Part shown: positions 46,793-56,000 of the stretch, in pieces
How the letters are laid out: the number at the start of each line of letters is the position of its first letter
Numbering within the stretch: the stretch's first letter is position 1
Origin: Johnsonella ignava ATCC 51276
GTDB lineage: Bacteria > Bacillota > Clostridia > Lachnospirales > Lachnospiraceae
Reading direction: 5' to 3'
Length of the DNA stretch: 64,000 bases
Assembly: GCF_000235445.1 (NCBI RefSeq)
Contig: NZ_JH378829.1
Span: forward strand, 365,571 to 429,570
Notes under the pieces: generated by a model
The model's database searches: none
Told to the model about the DNA's origin: nothing
What the model saw: the letters and a program-made list of their open reading frames with translations, nothing else
Translations under genes and position numbers: made by a program

Positions 46793-46821
46793 ATAGTAAC
46801 ATACCTTTTAGGTATAGTCAA
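46793..46821 (-). promoter_or_regulatory. PadR promoter with operator in the spacer
   Basis: On the minus strand, TTGACT (46821-46816) and TACTAT (46798-46793) are exactly 17 bases apart. The spacer contains the palindrome ATACCT-aaa-AGGTAT (46801-46815). The -10 box lies 24 bases before the padR ATG. A repressor bound here would cover the whole promoter. Confidence 0.75.
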
Positions 46822-46849
46822 TGTTTTTTTATAGATTTTTGCAAAATAA

Positions 46850-46893
46850 AAAATCCCTGTAAGCACTATAAATAAATGCCCTACAAGGATTTT
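46850..46893 (-). terminator. Terminator after the S1 gene
   Basis: On the minus strand a 12-bp stem with one mismatch, AAAATCCTTGTA/TACAGGGATTTT, is followed by TTATTTTGC. It lies about 60 bases downstream of the S1 stop codon and upstream of the padR promoter. Confidence 0.7.
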
Positions 46894-46952
46894 AACTTCT
46901 TTATTGCTTAATTATATTACCTATCACTGCCGGTATCGCCTTCACCGGCGAC

Positions 46953-48206
46953 TTAATCATTTGCGGCATCGCCCTCATTACCGCCGGTAGCCTCATTTAA
47001 GGCACCGTCCGCACTGTCATCGCCTTGAGCCGCTTCATTTGCAGTACTTTCAGCCTTGTCATTAACCGAGTTTTCTTTATCATCTGCGGCACTTTCAGCA
47101 ATATCTTTACCATCTGTATCGGCTTCTTCGTTATTGCTTCCATTATTACGTTTTTGTGCCTGAAATGCCCTTATACTTAAAGAAAGCCTTTCTGCCGCTT
47201 CATCTACGCCTACAACCAGAGCTTCAACCGTCTGACCTACTTCAACCGCCTCTGACGGATGCTCTATTCGCCTTTTTACAAGCTGTGAAACATGTACAAG
47301 ACCGTCTATGCCTTTCTCAACTTCAATAAATGCTCCGAAATCTGCAAGCCTTATAATTTTCCCTTTTACTACCGTTCCGATCGGATATTTTTTTTGTGCA
47401 TCCTTCCATGGATTTTCCTCAGGAAATTTTCTGCTTAAAGATATTCTGTCATTGCTCATATCTTTTATAAATACTTTTATTTTATCTCCGACCTTGCATG
47501 CGTTTTTAGGATTTGAAATCCTGAGCCAACTCATCTCAGTTACATGGAGCAGACCTTCAACTCCGTCTATATTAACAAATGCTCCAAATACCGGTACACT
47601 GCTTACAGTTCCCTCAACTGTGTCTCCGACTGCATGATTTTCAAAAAACTGTTTGCGCAGCTGTGCCTTTCTTTCAGTAATAATCTGCTTTCTATCACCT
47701 ATAATCCTTCTTCTTTTCGGATTAAATTCAGTGAGTACAAATTCTATCTCCTGATCCTGATATTTTGCAAGATCTCTTTCATAGGGATCCGACATAAGGC
47801 TCGCAGGTATAAATACCCTGTTCCCTTCTATATCGACACATACTCCGCCATTTACAATCCTGCTTACTTTTTCTTTAAGCAGCTTGTGATTTACAAAAGC
47901 ATCTTCGAGCTTTTTCCTTGCCTTATCCTGGGCAATTCTCTTGTATGACAGCATAAGCTGACCTTCGCCGTCATTGATTTTAAGCACTTTTACTTCAAGC
48001 TCGTCGCCGACATGTAAAACTGTACGCAAATCTAATGAGGCATCATTGCCATACTCATTTCGAGTTAATATGCCGTCAGACTTATAGCCGACATTTAATA
48101 CTGCAAGATCCTCCTTGATATCAATAATTTTACCGACAACAATACTCCCTACATGAATGTCTTTAAATGTCTGTTCTAACATTTGTTCAAAACTGAGATC
48201 TGACAT
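46953..48206 (-). CDS. rpsA: S1 RNA-binding domain protein (30S ribosomal protein S1 type)
   Basis: The 417-residue protein has four S1 domains, at about residues 15-85, 100-170, 185-255 and 270-345, with motifs such as VFGAFVNIDGVEGLLHVTEM and ADFGAFIEVEKGIDGLVHVS. An acidic Ala/Asp/Glu/Asn/Gly-rich tail of about 60 residues follows. It is shorter than six-domain Gram-negative S1 and fits the Firmicutes form. The ATG at 48206 follows GGAGG and overlaps the ispH end by 20 bases. In many Clostridia the two are one fused gene. The tail frame continues for 11 acidic codons after the stop. Confidence 0.92.
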   Translation of the reverse strand: MSDLSFEQMLEQTFKDIHVGSIVVGKIIDIKEDLAVLNVGYKSDGILTRNEYGNDASLDLRTVLHVGDELEVKVLKINDGEGQLMLSYKRIAQDKARKKLEDAFVNHKLLKEKVSRIVNGGVCVDIEGNRVFIPASLMSDPYERDLAKYQDQEIEFVLTEFNPKRRRIIGDRKQIITERKAQLRKQFFENHAVGDTVEGTVSSVPVFGAFVNIDGVEGLLHVTEMSWLRISNPKNACKVGDKIKVFIKDMSNDRISLSRKFPEENPWKDAQKKYPIGTVVKGKIIRLADFGAFIEVEKGIDGLVHVSQLVKRRIEHPSEAVEVGQTVEALVVGVDEAAERLSLSIRAFQAQKRNNGSNNEEADTDGKDIAESAADDKENSVNDKAESTANEAAQGDDSADGALNEATGGNEGDAAND

Positions 48207-49041
48207 TATTTTGAACCTCCTCAATGATATGTTTTGGGGTCGATGCCCCTGCCGTAATGCCTACACTTCGCACAGAAAGCAATTTCTCTGAATCTAAATC
48301 CTTTAGTGTTTGAATAAACATAGTATTCTTACATGTTTTCTTACAAATGTCTACAAGTTTAGCCGTATTTGAACTGTTTTTGCCTCCAATCACTATCATA
48401 GCATCTACCTCGGAAGCAATTTTTTGTGCTTCGGACTGCCTTTCCTGCGTTGCATTGCAAATTGTATTGAAACAGATTATATCATAACCTAAATTCTTTA
48501 TTTTATCAATAATTTTTGAGAAATTATTAAAATTATATGTCGTCTGAGCTACTATGCTTATCTTCCTGTTTTTGTCGATTTTAAGTCCTTCAAACTCTTC
48601 AAAGCTGTTTACTGCAACCGTTTCCTCATTTCCCCAGCCCTTTATCCCTTCAACCTCGGGATGTGAAGGACTGCCTATTATAACTACCTTATTCCCCTTT
48701 TCACATTCCCTTGAAACTATATTATGTATCTTTTTTACATACGGGCATGTTGCATCAATCAGTGTCATACCTGCACTTTCAAGCTTTTCCTGTACTGTTT
48801 TGCCTATGCCGTGTGAGCGTATTATTAAAGTTCCTTTTTCAAGTTTTGTAAAGTCATCGCCTTCTTCTATAACACCTACACCTTTTTCAGTAAGGTCCTT
48901 TACCACTTCTTCATTATGTATTATAGGACCGTAGGTATATACCTTCCCATTCTCTTTACCAACTTCATCATAAACTTTATTTACCGCCTTTTCCACTCCG
49001 AAACAAAAGCCTGCGGTCCTGGCAGTTTTTAATTTCTTCAT
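48187..49041 (-). CDS. ispH: 4-hydroxy-3-methylbut-2-enyl diphosphate reductase
   Basis: IspH is the last enzyme of the MEP isoprenoid pathway and uses an iron-sulfur cluster. The 284-residue protein has the three cluster cysteines at about 13 (TAGFCFGV), 99 (DATCPYV) and 195 (NTICNAT), together with conserved histidines in IIHNEE, RSHGIG and SPSHPE. It is followed by S1 with a 20-base overlap in another frame, and cmk lies upstream, separated by 375 bases. Confidence 0.96.
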   Translation of the reverse strand: MKKLKTARTAGFCFGVEKAVNKVYDEVGKENGKVYTYGPIIHNEEVVKDLTEKGVGVIEEGDDFTKLEKGTLIIRSHGIGKTVQEKLESAGMTLIDATCPYVKKIHNIVSRECEKGNKVVIIGSPSHPEVEGIKGWGNEETVAVNSFEEFEGLKIDKNRKISIVAQTTYNFNNFSKIIDKIKNLGYDIICFNTICNATQERQSEAQKIASEVDAMIVIGGKNSSNTAKLVDICKKTCKNTMFIQTLKDLDSEKLLSVRSVGITAGASTPKHIIEEVQNNVRSQF

Positions 49042-49416
49042 AAGGTTTTAACCTCTCTTTTTAAATCCGGGCTATTGGTTTAACGGGCTATGGATTTAAG
49101 TTAATAGAAACACTATTAGGTGTTTCCGTTACAAAAATATTAAAACCCTCTACTAATACCCTACCGGTATTATAGCATAAGCATTAATTTTTAGCGAATT
49201 TCCTGCTTAAAGCCGTCTAAAAATACTTTTGTATCATTTGAGCAAAAGAAAGCATAAAATCAAGTCATATATGTAGTTTAAAACCAATATCGTCTTAAGA
49301 ATAACACTGTACTTATATATAGTTTTTTGAATTATTTATACCAAATATTGACCTGAAACATAAATTTATAATATAAACTAAAAATTTCGATTTTTTTAGT
49401 TTTTTATTTAGTACAA
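49042..49416. other. Intergenic region between cmk and ispH with a small hairpin
   Basis: These 375 bases have no coding frame. A 7-bp inverted repeat GAAACAC-tattag-GTGTTTC lies at 49107-49126. It lies about 65 bases upstream of the ispH start on the transcribed strand. No T-run follows, so it may act on translation or be an operator. Confidence 0.4.
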
Positions 49417-50079
49417 TTATCCGGTGAGAGCCGCAATATCAAGAATTTTCTCAACAACTTCTTTAATAGTCATATCGGTTGTATCTATCTCATATGCATC
49501 CTCCGCCTTTGCAAGCGGTGAATTTTTTCTGTGCATATCTCTGTAATCCCTGTCCTGCATATCTCTCTCTATTTTTTTAATATCAGGTTTTTCCCCCTTT
49601 TGTACAAGCTCAAAAAATCTCCTTTTTGCCCTTTCTTTAATTCCGGCAGTAAGATATATTTTTACATCGGCATCGGGAAGCACCTTAGTTCCTATATCTC
49701 TTCCGTCCATTACAACATTATATTGTTTTGCTATATCACGCTGCACACATAACAATTTTTCTCTTACCGCACTATATACACTCAAACTGCTTGCCGCACC
49801 GGCTGCCTCCTCACTTCTTAAATGCCCGGTAACATCCTCACCTGAAAGCATTATCCTCTGTTCTTCATCTTTATATACAACTTTTATGTCAATATCATCC
49901 AAAAGTCGGGCAACAGCAGTTTCATCCTCAAGTTTAATACCCTTTTTTATAAAATACAGACCCAATGCACGAAACATGGCACCGGTATCAACATATACAA
50001 AACCGGTTTTTTTACTTATCTCTTTTGCAATACTTGATTTACCCGCACCTGCAGGTCCGTCTATTGCTATACTACGCAT
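49417..50079 (-). CDS. cmk: Cytidylate kinase
   Basis: Cmk phosphorylates CMP and dCMP. The 220-residue P-loop kinase has IDGPAGAGKSSIAKEI, DTGAMFRALG, the MDGRDIGTKVLPDADVKIYL core and the C-terminal RDYRDMHRKNSPL segment. It is 21 bases downstream of the flavoprotein gene. The order cmk-ispH-S1 is common in Clostridia. Confidence 0.96.
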   Translation of the reverse strand: MRSIAIDGPAGAGKSSIAKEISKKTGFVYVDTGAMFRALGLYFIKKGIKLEDETAVARLLDDIDIKVVYKDEEQRIMLSGEDVTGHLRSEEAAGAASSLSVYSAVREKLLCVQRDIAKQYNVVMDGRDIGTKVLPDADVKIYLTAGIKERAKRRFFELVQKGEKPDIKKIERDMQDRDYRDMHRKNSPLAKAEDAYEIDTTDMTIKEVVEKILDIAALTG

Positions 50080-50100
50080 AATTTCCCCTCAGTATAATTT

Positions 50101-51354
50101 TTATAAAAGACTTCCTGCCGCACAGCTTCCTGCCATCCAGCCGGTTGACCATGCTATTTGCAGATTGTATCCCCCTGTAAGTGCATCAAGATCAAGCACT
50201 TCACCGGCGAAATACAGACTCTTTATAAGTTTTGACTCCATGCTTGAAGGTTCTACCTCCTTAACACTTACTCCTCCTTTAGTTACAACCGCTTCATCAA
50301 ATCCCCTCATACCCGTTATCGTAAATTCAAAATCTTTAAGTATATTTACAAGTCTATGCCTATGTTCTTTTTTTATCTCATTAACCCTGGTTTCAGGGCT
50401 TATATTCATCCTGTCTATAATAACCGGTATAAGGCTTTGCAAAAGAAGATCGCCAAGTGCATTTTTTAAGCTTTTATTTTTATATTTTTCAAAGTCTCTT
50501 AAAATTCTTGCATCAAGCACATTCTTATCAAGAGCAGGCTTTAAATCTATAACCAGCCTCAGATTACCGTTTTTAACCAGTCCGGCAATATAGGAGCTTG
50601 CAGAAAGTATAAGAGGACCGCTTACACCGAAATGTGTAAATAAAAGTTCACCGAAACCCTCATATATTCTTTTTGAACCTTTATAAACTGCGGCATTTAC
50701 ATTCTTAAGCGAAAGTCCCTGAAGTCTGGTGCAGTCATGCTCTGAAAGTACAAGCGGAACCAGTGAAGGATAAAGCTCACTCACCTTATGCCCTGCCGCT
50801 GAGGCAAATTTATAACCGTCCCCGCTTGAACCGGTAAGCCTGTAACTGATACCGCCTGTGGCGACTATAACGGCATCGGCACTGATACTTGAGCCGTTAG
50901 CCAGAACCACTCCGCTGCATTTTCTGTCATTTATAAGCAGTTTTTTTATAATGCAGTTTAATTTTATATTTACTCCTGCATTTTTAAGCAGTTTATAAAG
51001 TGTATTTATAACATCTGATGAATGGTCGGAGACCGGAAATACTCTGTTGCCTCTTTCAATTTTAAGGCGGCATCCGCCGTCCTCAAGTATTTTCATAATA
51101 TCGGCACTTCCAAAGCATTTAAATGCGCTGTATAAAAACTTCGGGTTTGAAACTACATTTTCCATTACAGTTTTCATATCTGAAGCATTTGTAACATTAC
51201 ATCTGCCCTTCCCGGTTATAAAAAGCTTTTTGCCTACCTTTTCATTTCCGTCAAATAAAAGTACCCTTACAGCACCGGCTCGCGCTGCCGACTTTGCAGC
51301 CAAAGCGGCTATCATACCTGCCGCCCCTGCACCTATTACTATAATTGTTTTCAT
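50101..51354 (-). CDS. Flavoprotein of the HI0933/YhiN family
   Basis: The 417-residue protein has an N-terminal FAD-binding Rossmann motif IVIGAGAAGMIAALAA, the family segment GKKLFITGKGRCNVTNASD, and a C-terminal second FAD motif YFAGEVLDLDALTGGYNLQIAWSTG (the core GGYNLQ is diagnostic). The function of the family is uncertain; it is a predicted NAD(P)/FAD-dependent oxidoreductase. It lies directly upstream of cmk. Its leader holds one copy of the 63-bp repeat, oriented with the gene. Confidence 0.92.
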   Translation of the reverse strand: MKTIIVIGAGAAGMIAALAAKSAARAGAVRVLLFDGNEKVGKKLFITGKGRCNVTNASDMKTVMENVVSNPKFLYSAFKCFGSADIMKILEDGGCRLKIERGNRVFPVSDHSSDVINTLYKLLKNAGVNIKLNCIIKKLLINDRKCSGVVLANGSSISADAVIVATGGISYRLTGSSGDGYKFASAAGHKVSELYPSLVPLVLSEHDCTRLQGLSLKNVNAAVYKGSKRIYEGFGELLFTHFGVSGPLILSASSYIAGLVKNGNLRLVIDLKPALDKNVLDARILRDFEKYKNKSLKNALGDLLLQSLIPVIIDRMNISPETRVNEIKKEHRHRLVNILKDFEFTITGMRGFDEAVVTKGGVSVKEVEPSSMESKLIKSLYFAGEVLDLDALTGGYNLQIAWSTGWMAGSCAAGSLL

Positions 51355-51417
51355 AATCCTGCCAGCTTATATTATATTTAATATTCATTAAATGTAATAT
51401 GATTTGCGTGTTAAAAT

Positions 51418-51480
51418 ATAATAAATCCTCCTGCAAGCAAACTTGCATCGAACTTTTATACTTTTGACACTTATATCATA
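51418..51480 (-). repeat. 63-bp dispersed repeat, copy 1 (minus orientation)
   Basis: Read on the minus strand it begins TATGATATAAGTGTC and ends GCTTGCAGGAGGATTTATTA. It matches the element at 57046-57108 at 57 of 63 positions but in the opposite orientation. It contains a GCAAG-tttg-CTTGC inverted repeat. It lies between the end of aspartate kinase and the start of the flavoprotein gene. Confidence 0.85.
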
Positions 51481-51484
51481 ATAT

Positions 51485-52807
51485 TTAATTTAATTGTGTT
51501 GATACAAATATATCGTAAATCGCCCTTACTGCCGCTTCAAAATCGGTATCACTTACACCCACTATTATATTAAGTTCTGATGAACCCTGATCTATCATCT
51601 TTATATTTATCCTTGCATGTGCAAGTGCTGAAAATACCCTGCCTGCAGTTCCTCTTGTAGTCCTCATGCCCCTTCCTACAACCGCTATAAGTGCTATGCC
51701 GGACTCCATCTCTACCGAATCCGGCTTTGCAAGCCTATGTATTGAAGCTACTACCTGCTGCTCCTTATCCTGGAATTCTTCCTGATGCACTATCACCGAC
51801 ATAGTATCAATACCCGACGGCATATGCTCTATTGAGATTGAACTGTCTTCAAATGCCTGAAGAGCTTTCCTGCAGAAACCGACTTCATTATTCATCATAG
51901 CCTTATCGATGTTTATTGAACAAAATCCCTTTTTACCCGCTATTCCGGTTATAGTATACGGAGATCTTTTACATGTGCTTTCAACAATCATAGTACCCCT
52001 GTCATCCGGGCGGTTTGTATTTTTAATATTTATAGGTATGCCCTCTTTTCTGACCGGAAATATGGCATCTTCATGCAATACACTTGCTCCCATATATGAA
52101 AGCTCTCTCAACTCTCTATAAGTAATGGTTTCAATAACTGCCGGTTCATCAACTATGTTAGGATCCGCAACTAAAAATCCTGACACATCTGTCCAGTTCT
52201 CATATATATCAGCATTTATCCCTCTCGCAATTATAGAACCCGTTATATCAGAGCCCCCTCTTGAAAATGTTCTTATCCTTCCCGAATGGTCTATACCGTA
52301 AAATCCCGGTATTACCGCCTTTTCAACAGTTGATAGCACCTCCTCTATCTCTTTATTTGTAAATTCCGCATCAAAACTTCCGTCATCATTAAAATACACA
52401 ATCCTGTCGGCATCTATAAACTCAAATCCGAGATACTCAGCCATTATAAGACCGTTTAAATATTCACCTCTTGAAGCGGCATATTCTCTCCCTGATTTTG
52501 CCAGAAAGTTTTCTTCTATATTATCAAATTCGGATTCAAGGTTTAAATCAAGGTTAAGTCCGTCTATTATGCCCCTATATCTTGATTTGATCTTCTCATA
52601 TATTTTTTTATATGAAGCCCCTGAAACAGCAGCATCATAGGTTTGGTATAAAAGATCGGTTATCTTATCGTCCTTTCCGTCTCTTTTACCCGGTGCTGAA
52701 GGCACTACATATCTCCTGCTTTTATCGGCACGCACTATATCGCCCGCTTTTTTAAACTGCCCTGCATTTGCAAGAGAGCTGCCTCCGAATTTCACTACTT
52801 TTCTCAT
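51485..52807 (-). CDS. Aspartate kinase
   Basis: Aspartate kinase phosphorylates aspartate in the first step toward lysine, threonine and methionine. The 440-residue monofunctional protein starts RKVVKFGGSSLANAGQFKK. It has the VPSAPGKRDGKDDKITDLL nucleotide loop, GRGGSDITGSIIARGI-type sequence (FSRGGSDITG), and two C-terminal ACT domains (about residues 300-440) that bind feedback amino acids. The upstream gap of 204 bases is too short for a lysine riboswitch and shows no clear leader structure. Confidence 0.94.
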   Translation of the reverse strand: MRKVVKFGGSSLANAGQFKKAGDIVRADKSRRYVVPSAPGKRDGKDDKITDLLYQTYDAAVSGASYKKIYEKIKSRYRGIIDGLNLDLNLESEFDNIEENFLAKSGREYAASRGEYLNGLIMAEYLGFEFIDADRIVYFNDDGSFDAEFTNKEIEEVLSTVEKAVIPGFYGIDHSGRIRTFSRGGSDITGSIIARGINADIYENWTDVSGFLVADPNIVDEPAVIETITYRELRELSYMGASVLHEDAIFPVRKEGIPINIKNTNRPDDRGTMIVESTCKRSPYTITGIAGKKGFCSINIDKAMMNNEVGFCRKALQAFEDSSISIEHMPSGIDTMSVIVHQEEFQDKEQQVVASIHRLAKPDSVEMESGIALIAVVGRGMRTTRGTAGRVFSALAHARINIKMIDQGSSELNIIVGVSDTDFEAAVRAIYDIFVSTQLN

Positions 52808-53011
52808 AAATTATAACTAAATTTATCCTTTCTAAAGAAATACACAGTCAAAGTATAACTGCAATATATACAGCATTTAAATATATTTACAAAACATATA
52901 AAATATTAATACAGCTGCACAAGGCTGCATAATATATAATATATAAAATATAAATATACAGCCGATTTTAATATATCTGATATATATAGGGTTTAAAAGC
53001 GCATTAAATCA

Positions 53012-56000
53012 TTATCTGAAATATTCAACTCCTGATTTAAAGATTCCCATATCCTTATTTCCATAGGTATTTCTGCAAATACCGTCATAAGTTCTCTCGG
53101 CATGAGCCATTTTTCCGAAAATCCTTCCGTCAGGGCTTGTAATCCCCTCTATACCCATATATGAGGAATTTATATTCCAGTAGCCTTCATCACTTGCATT
53201 TCCAAAACAGTCGGTAAATACGCAAGCCACCTGACCGTTTGCAAAAAGTGCATCAAGAATCTCCTTAGAAGCAATGAATCTGCCTTCGCCATGTGATGCC
53301 GGCACAGCATAGATTTCGCCCGGTTTTGCTCCTGCAAGCCACGGAGATTTACAGCTTATAACTTTCGTATACGCAGTTTTGGCAATATGCCTTCCTATGC
53401 CGTTTTTAGCAAGTGTTGCAGAATCCTTATTTTGTGCGGATATATTTCCGTAAGGCAGAAGTCCCGTCTTTATAAGTGTCTGAAAGCCATTGCATATACC
53501 CAGTATAAGCCCGTCTCTTTCATTAAGCAGTTTATATATCTCCTCCTTTATATAGGCGTTCCTTAAAACCGAAGCAAAATACTTTGCAGAACCGTCAGGT
53601 TCATCTCCTGCGGAAAAACCTCCCGGAAGCATAATAATCTGTGCAGAAGCTATCTCTCTTTTAAATGCCTCTATTGAATCATTTATATCGTTTGTACTTA
53701 AATTTCTAAAAACAACACTATTTACATCCGCACCCGCTTTAACAAATGCTCTTTCCGAATCATACTCACTGTTTGTTCCGGGCATCACCGGTATGAACAC
53801 CTTGGGTTGCGCCTTTTTATGCCTGCATATATAGATATCCTTATTTTTATATAAGGTCGCATCATTTTCGTATAATCTCACATCATCTGCCGATTTTAAC
53901 GGCACGGTATTTGCTTCATTGCCTGAGAGTTCAGCTATCTTCCTTGTTACAGGTTCTATATCCTCACATTTATATACTTTTGCAAGCCTGCCGTACCATG
54001 TATTTAGTGCATCATCAAGCCTTATATCAAGTGAATGCCAGCTTATGCGTGGTTTTTCATCAACCTCTCCTATCACTGTATAATTAAAAGACAGCCTGCC
54101 GACATTTTCAGGCTTTACTTCTGCCAGTATGTTTCCCCATGCAGGAGCGAAAAGCTGCCTGCTGTCAACATTATGTTCAAGCTTAACACCAAGAAGATTT
54201 CCAAACGCCATCTTTGTAACCGCCTCGGCAATACCGAATCTTGAAAGTGCAAATGCAGACTCTATAAGTTCTTTTTTTACATCTTCAAAAAAAGTATCGT
54301 ATTTTAAGCACAGATCATCATAATCCGGCAAGTCGTACCCGTCCTTTTTAATATCTATAAGTACAAGTTTATTTCCCTGCTTCTTAAATTCAGGACTTAA
54401 ACTTGTATTTATATCTCCCATTGCAACCGCAAATGAAATAAGTGTAGGGGGCACATTCATATCGTTAAAGCTTCCTGACATCGAATCTTTTCCTCCTACC
54501 GAAGCAAGACCGGTGCCAAGTTGTGCTGTATATGCACCTAAAAGTGCCAAAAACGGCTGTCCCCATGAGTACGGATTATCATCCATGCGTTTAAAATATT
54601 CCTGAAATGTAAAATGTATTTTTCTGCGGTCTCCACCTGCACATACTATCTTTGCGATTGAATCTATAACCGCATAAACACCTCCATGATACGGGCTCCA
54701 TGATGAAAGATACGGATCAAATCCATAACTCATAATAGTTACCGCATCAGTATCACCTCTAAGCAGCGGCAGCTTTGCGCTCATTGCCTGAATCTCACTA
54801 AGCTGAAAACGCCCTCCAAACGGCATATTTACCGTAGCTGCCCCCACCGAGGAGTCAAACATCTCAACAAGCCCCTTTTGTGAACATACATTCAAATCAT
54901 TTAACATATCAAACCATAATGCTTTGAGCTTTTTAGAATCATCTTCATTATTATTCAGTATTATACTCTCAAAGGTCTTACAGGTATCATCACAGTTTTT
55001 AAGCTTTTTTATATACATGCCGGGATTTAGGCTGCTGAAATAAACATTCTTTTTAAAAGGATTTTCTTCTGTATCAGGCATGGCAAGCCTTGCAGAAGCA
55101 CTCTGCACCGCTCCGTTTGTATCAAGAAATGCTCTGCTTATGTCTACAATCCTTTTCCCTCTCCACAGCATCACAAGTCTCGGTTCGGCACTTACCTCTG
55201 CAACTTTTACACATTCAAGGTTCTCAGCTTTTGCAAATGCGATAAATGTATCAAGATCCGCTTTATCCAAAACCACCGCCATTCTTTCCTGCGATTCTGA
55301 TATCGCAAGCTCGGTACCGTCAAGACCTGCATATTTTTTAGGTACTTTGTCAAGATCTATCATAAGACCCGGCGCCAATTCTCCTATCGCAACACATACA
55401 CCTCCTGCACCAAAATCATTACACTTTTTTATAAGCCTGCTTACATCACTTTTTCTAAAAAGTCTTTGTATTTTCCTTTCTTCAGGAGGATTACCCTTTT
55501 GTACCTGTGCACCGCAGGTTTCCATAGAATCTTTTTTATGTGCCTTTGAGGAGCCGGCAGCACCACCTATTCCGTCTCTGCCTGTTTTGCCTCCCAGAAG
55601 TACAACCACATCCCCGGGTACGGGTTTTTTCCTGACAACATCAGCTCGCCTTGCCGCTCCAAGCACCGCACCTACCTCCATATGCTTTGCCGCATAGCCT
55701 TCATGATATATCTCCTTGACATAACCCGTAGCAAGTCCTATCTGATTTCCATATGATGAATATCCGTGTGCCGCCTCAACCGCTATCTTTCTTTGAGGCA
55801 GCCTGCCCGGTATAGTATCTTCTAAAGGTGTCTCAGGGTCCGAGACACCGCTCACTCTCATAGCCTGATATACATACGTTCTTCCTGCAAGCGGATCTCT
55901 TATAGCACCGCCCAGACATGTAGCAGCACCTCCAAAAGGCTCTATCTCTGTAGGGTGATTATGAGTTTCATTTTTAAAGTTAATAAGCCATTCTTCATCT

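Noticed and set aside
49886..50593. A 235-codon plus-strand frame
   Set aside because: It lies wholly antisense to cmk and the HI0933-type gene, both well supported; composition is that of a shadow frame.
52808..53011. Lysine riboswitch before aspartate kinase
   Set aside because: The gap is only 204 bases with no matching structure; purL ends just upstream.
55080..55697. A 205-codon plus-strand frame
   Set aside because: It is antisense to the middle of purL; no independent evidence.
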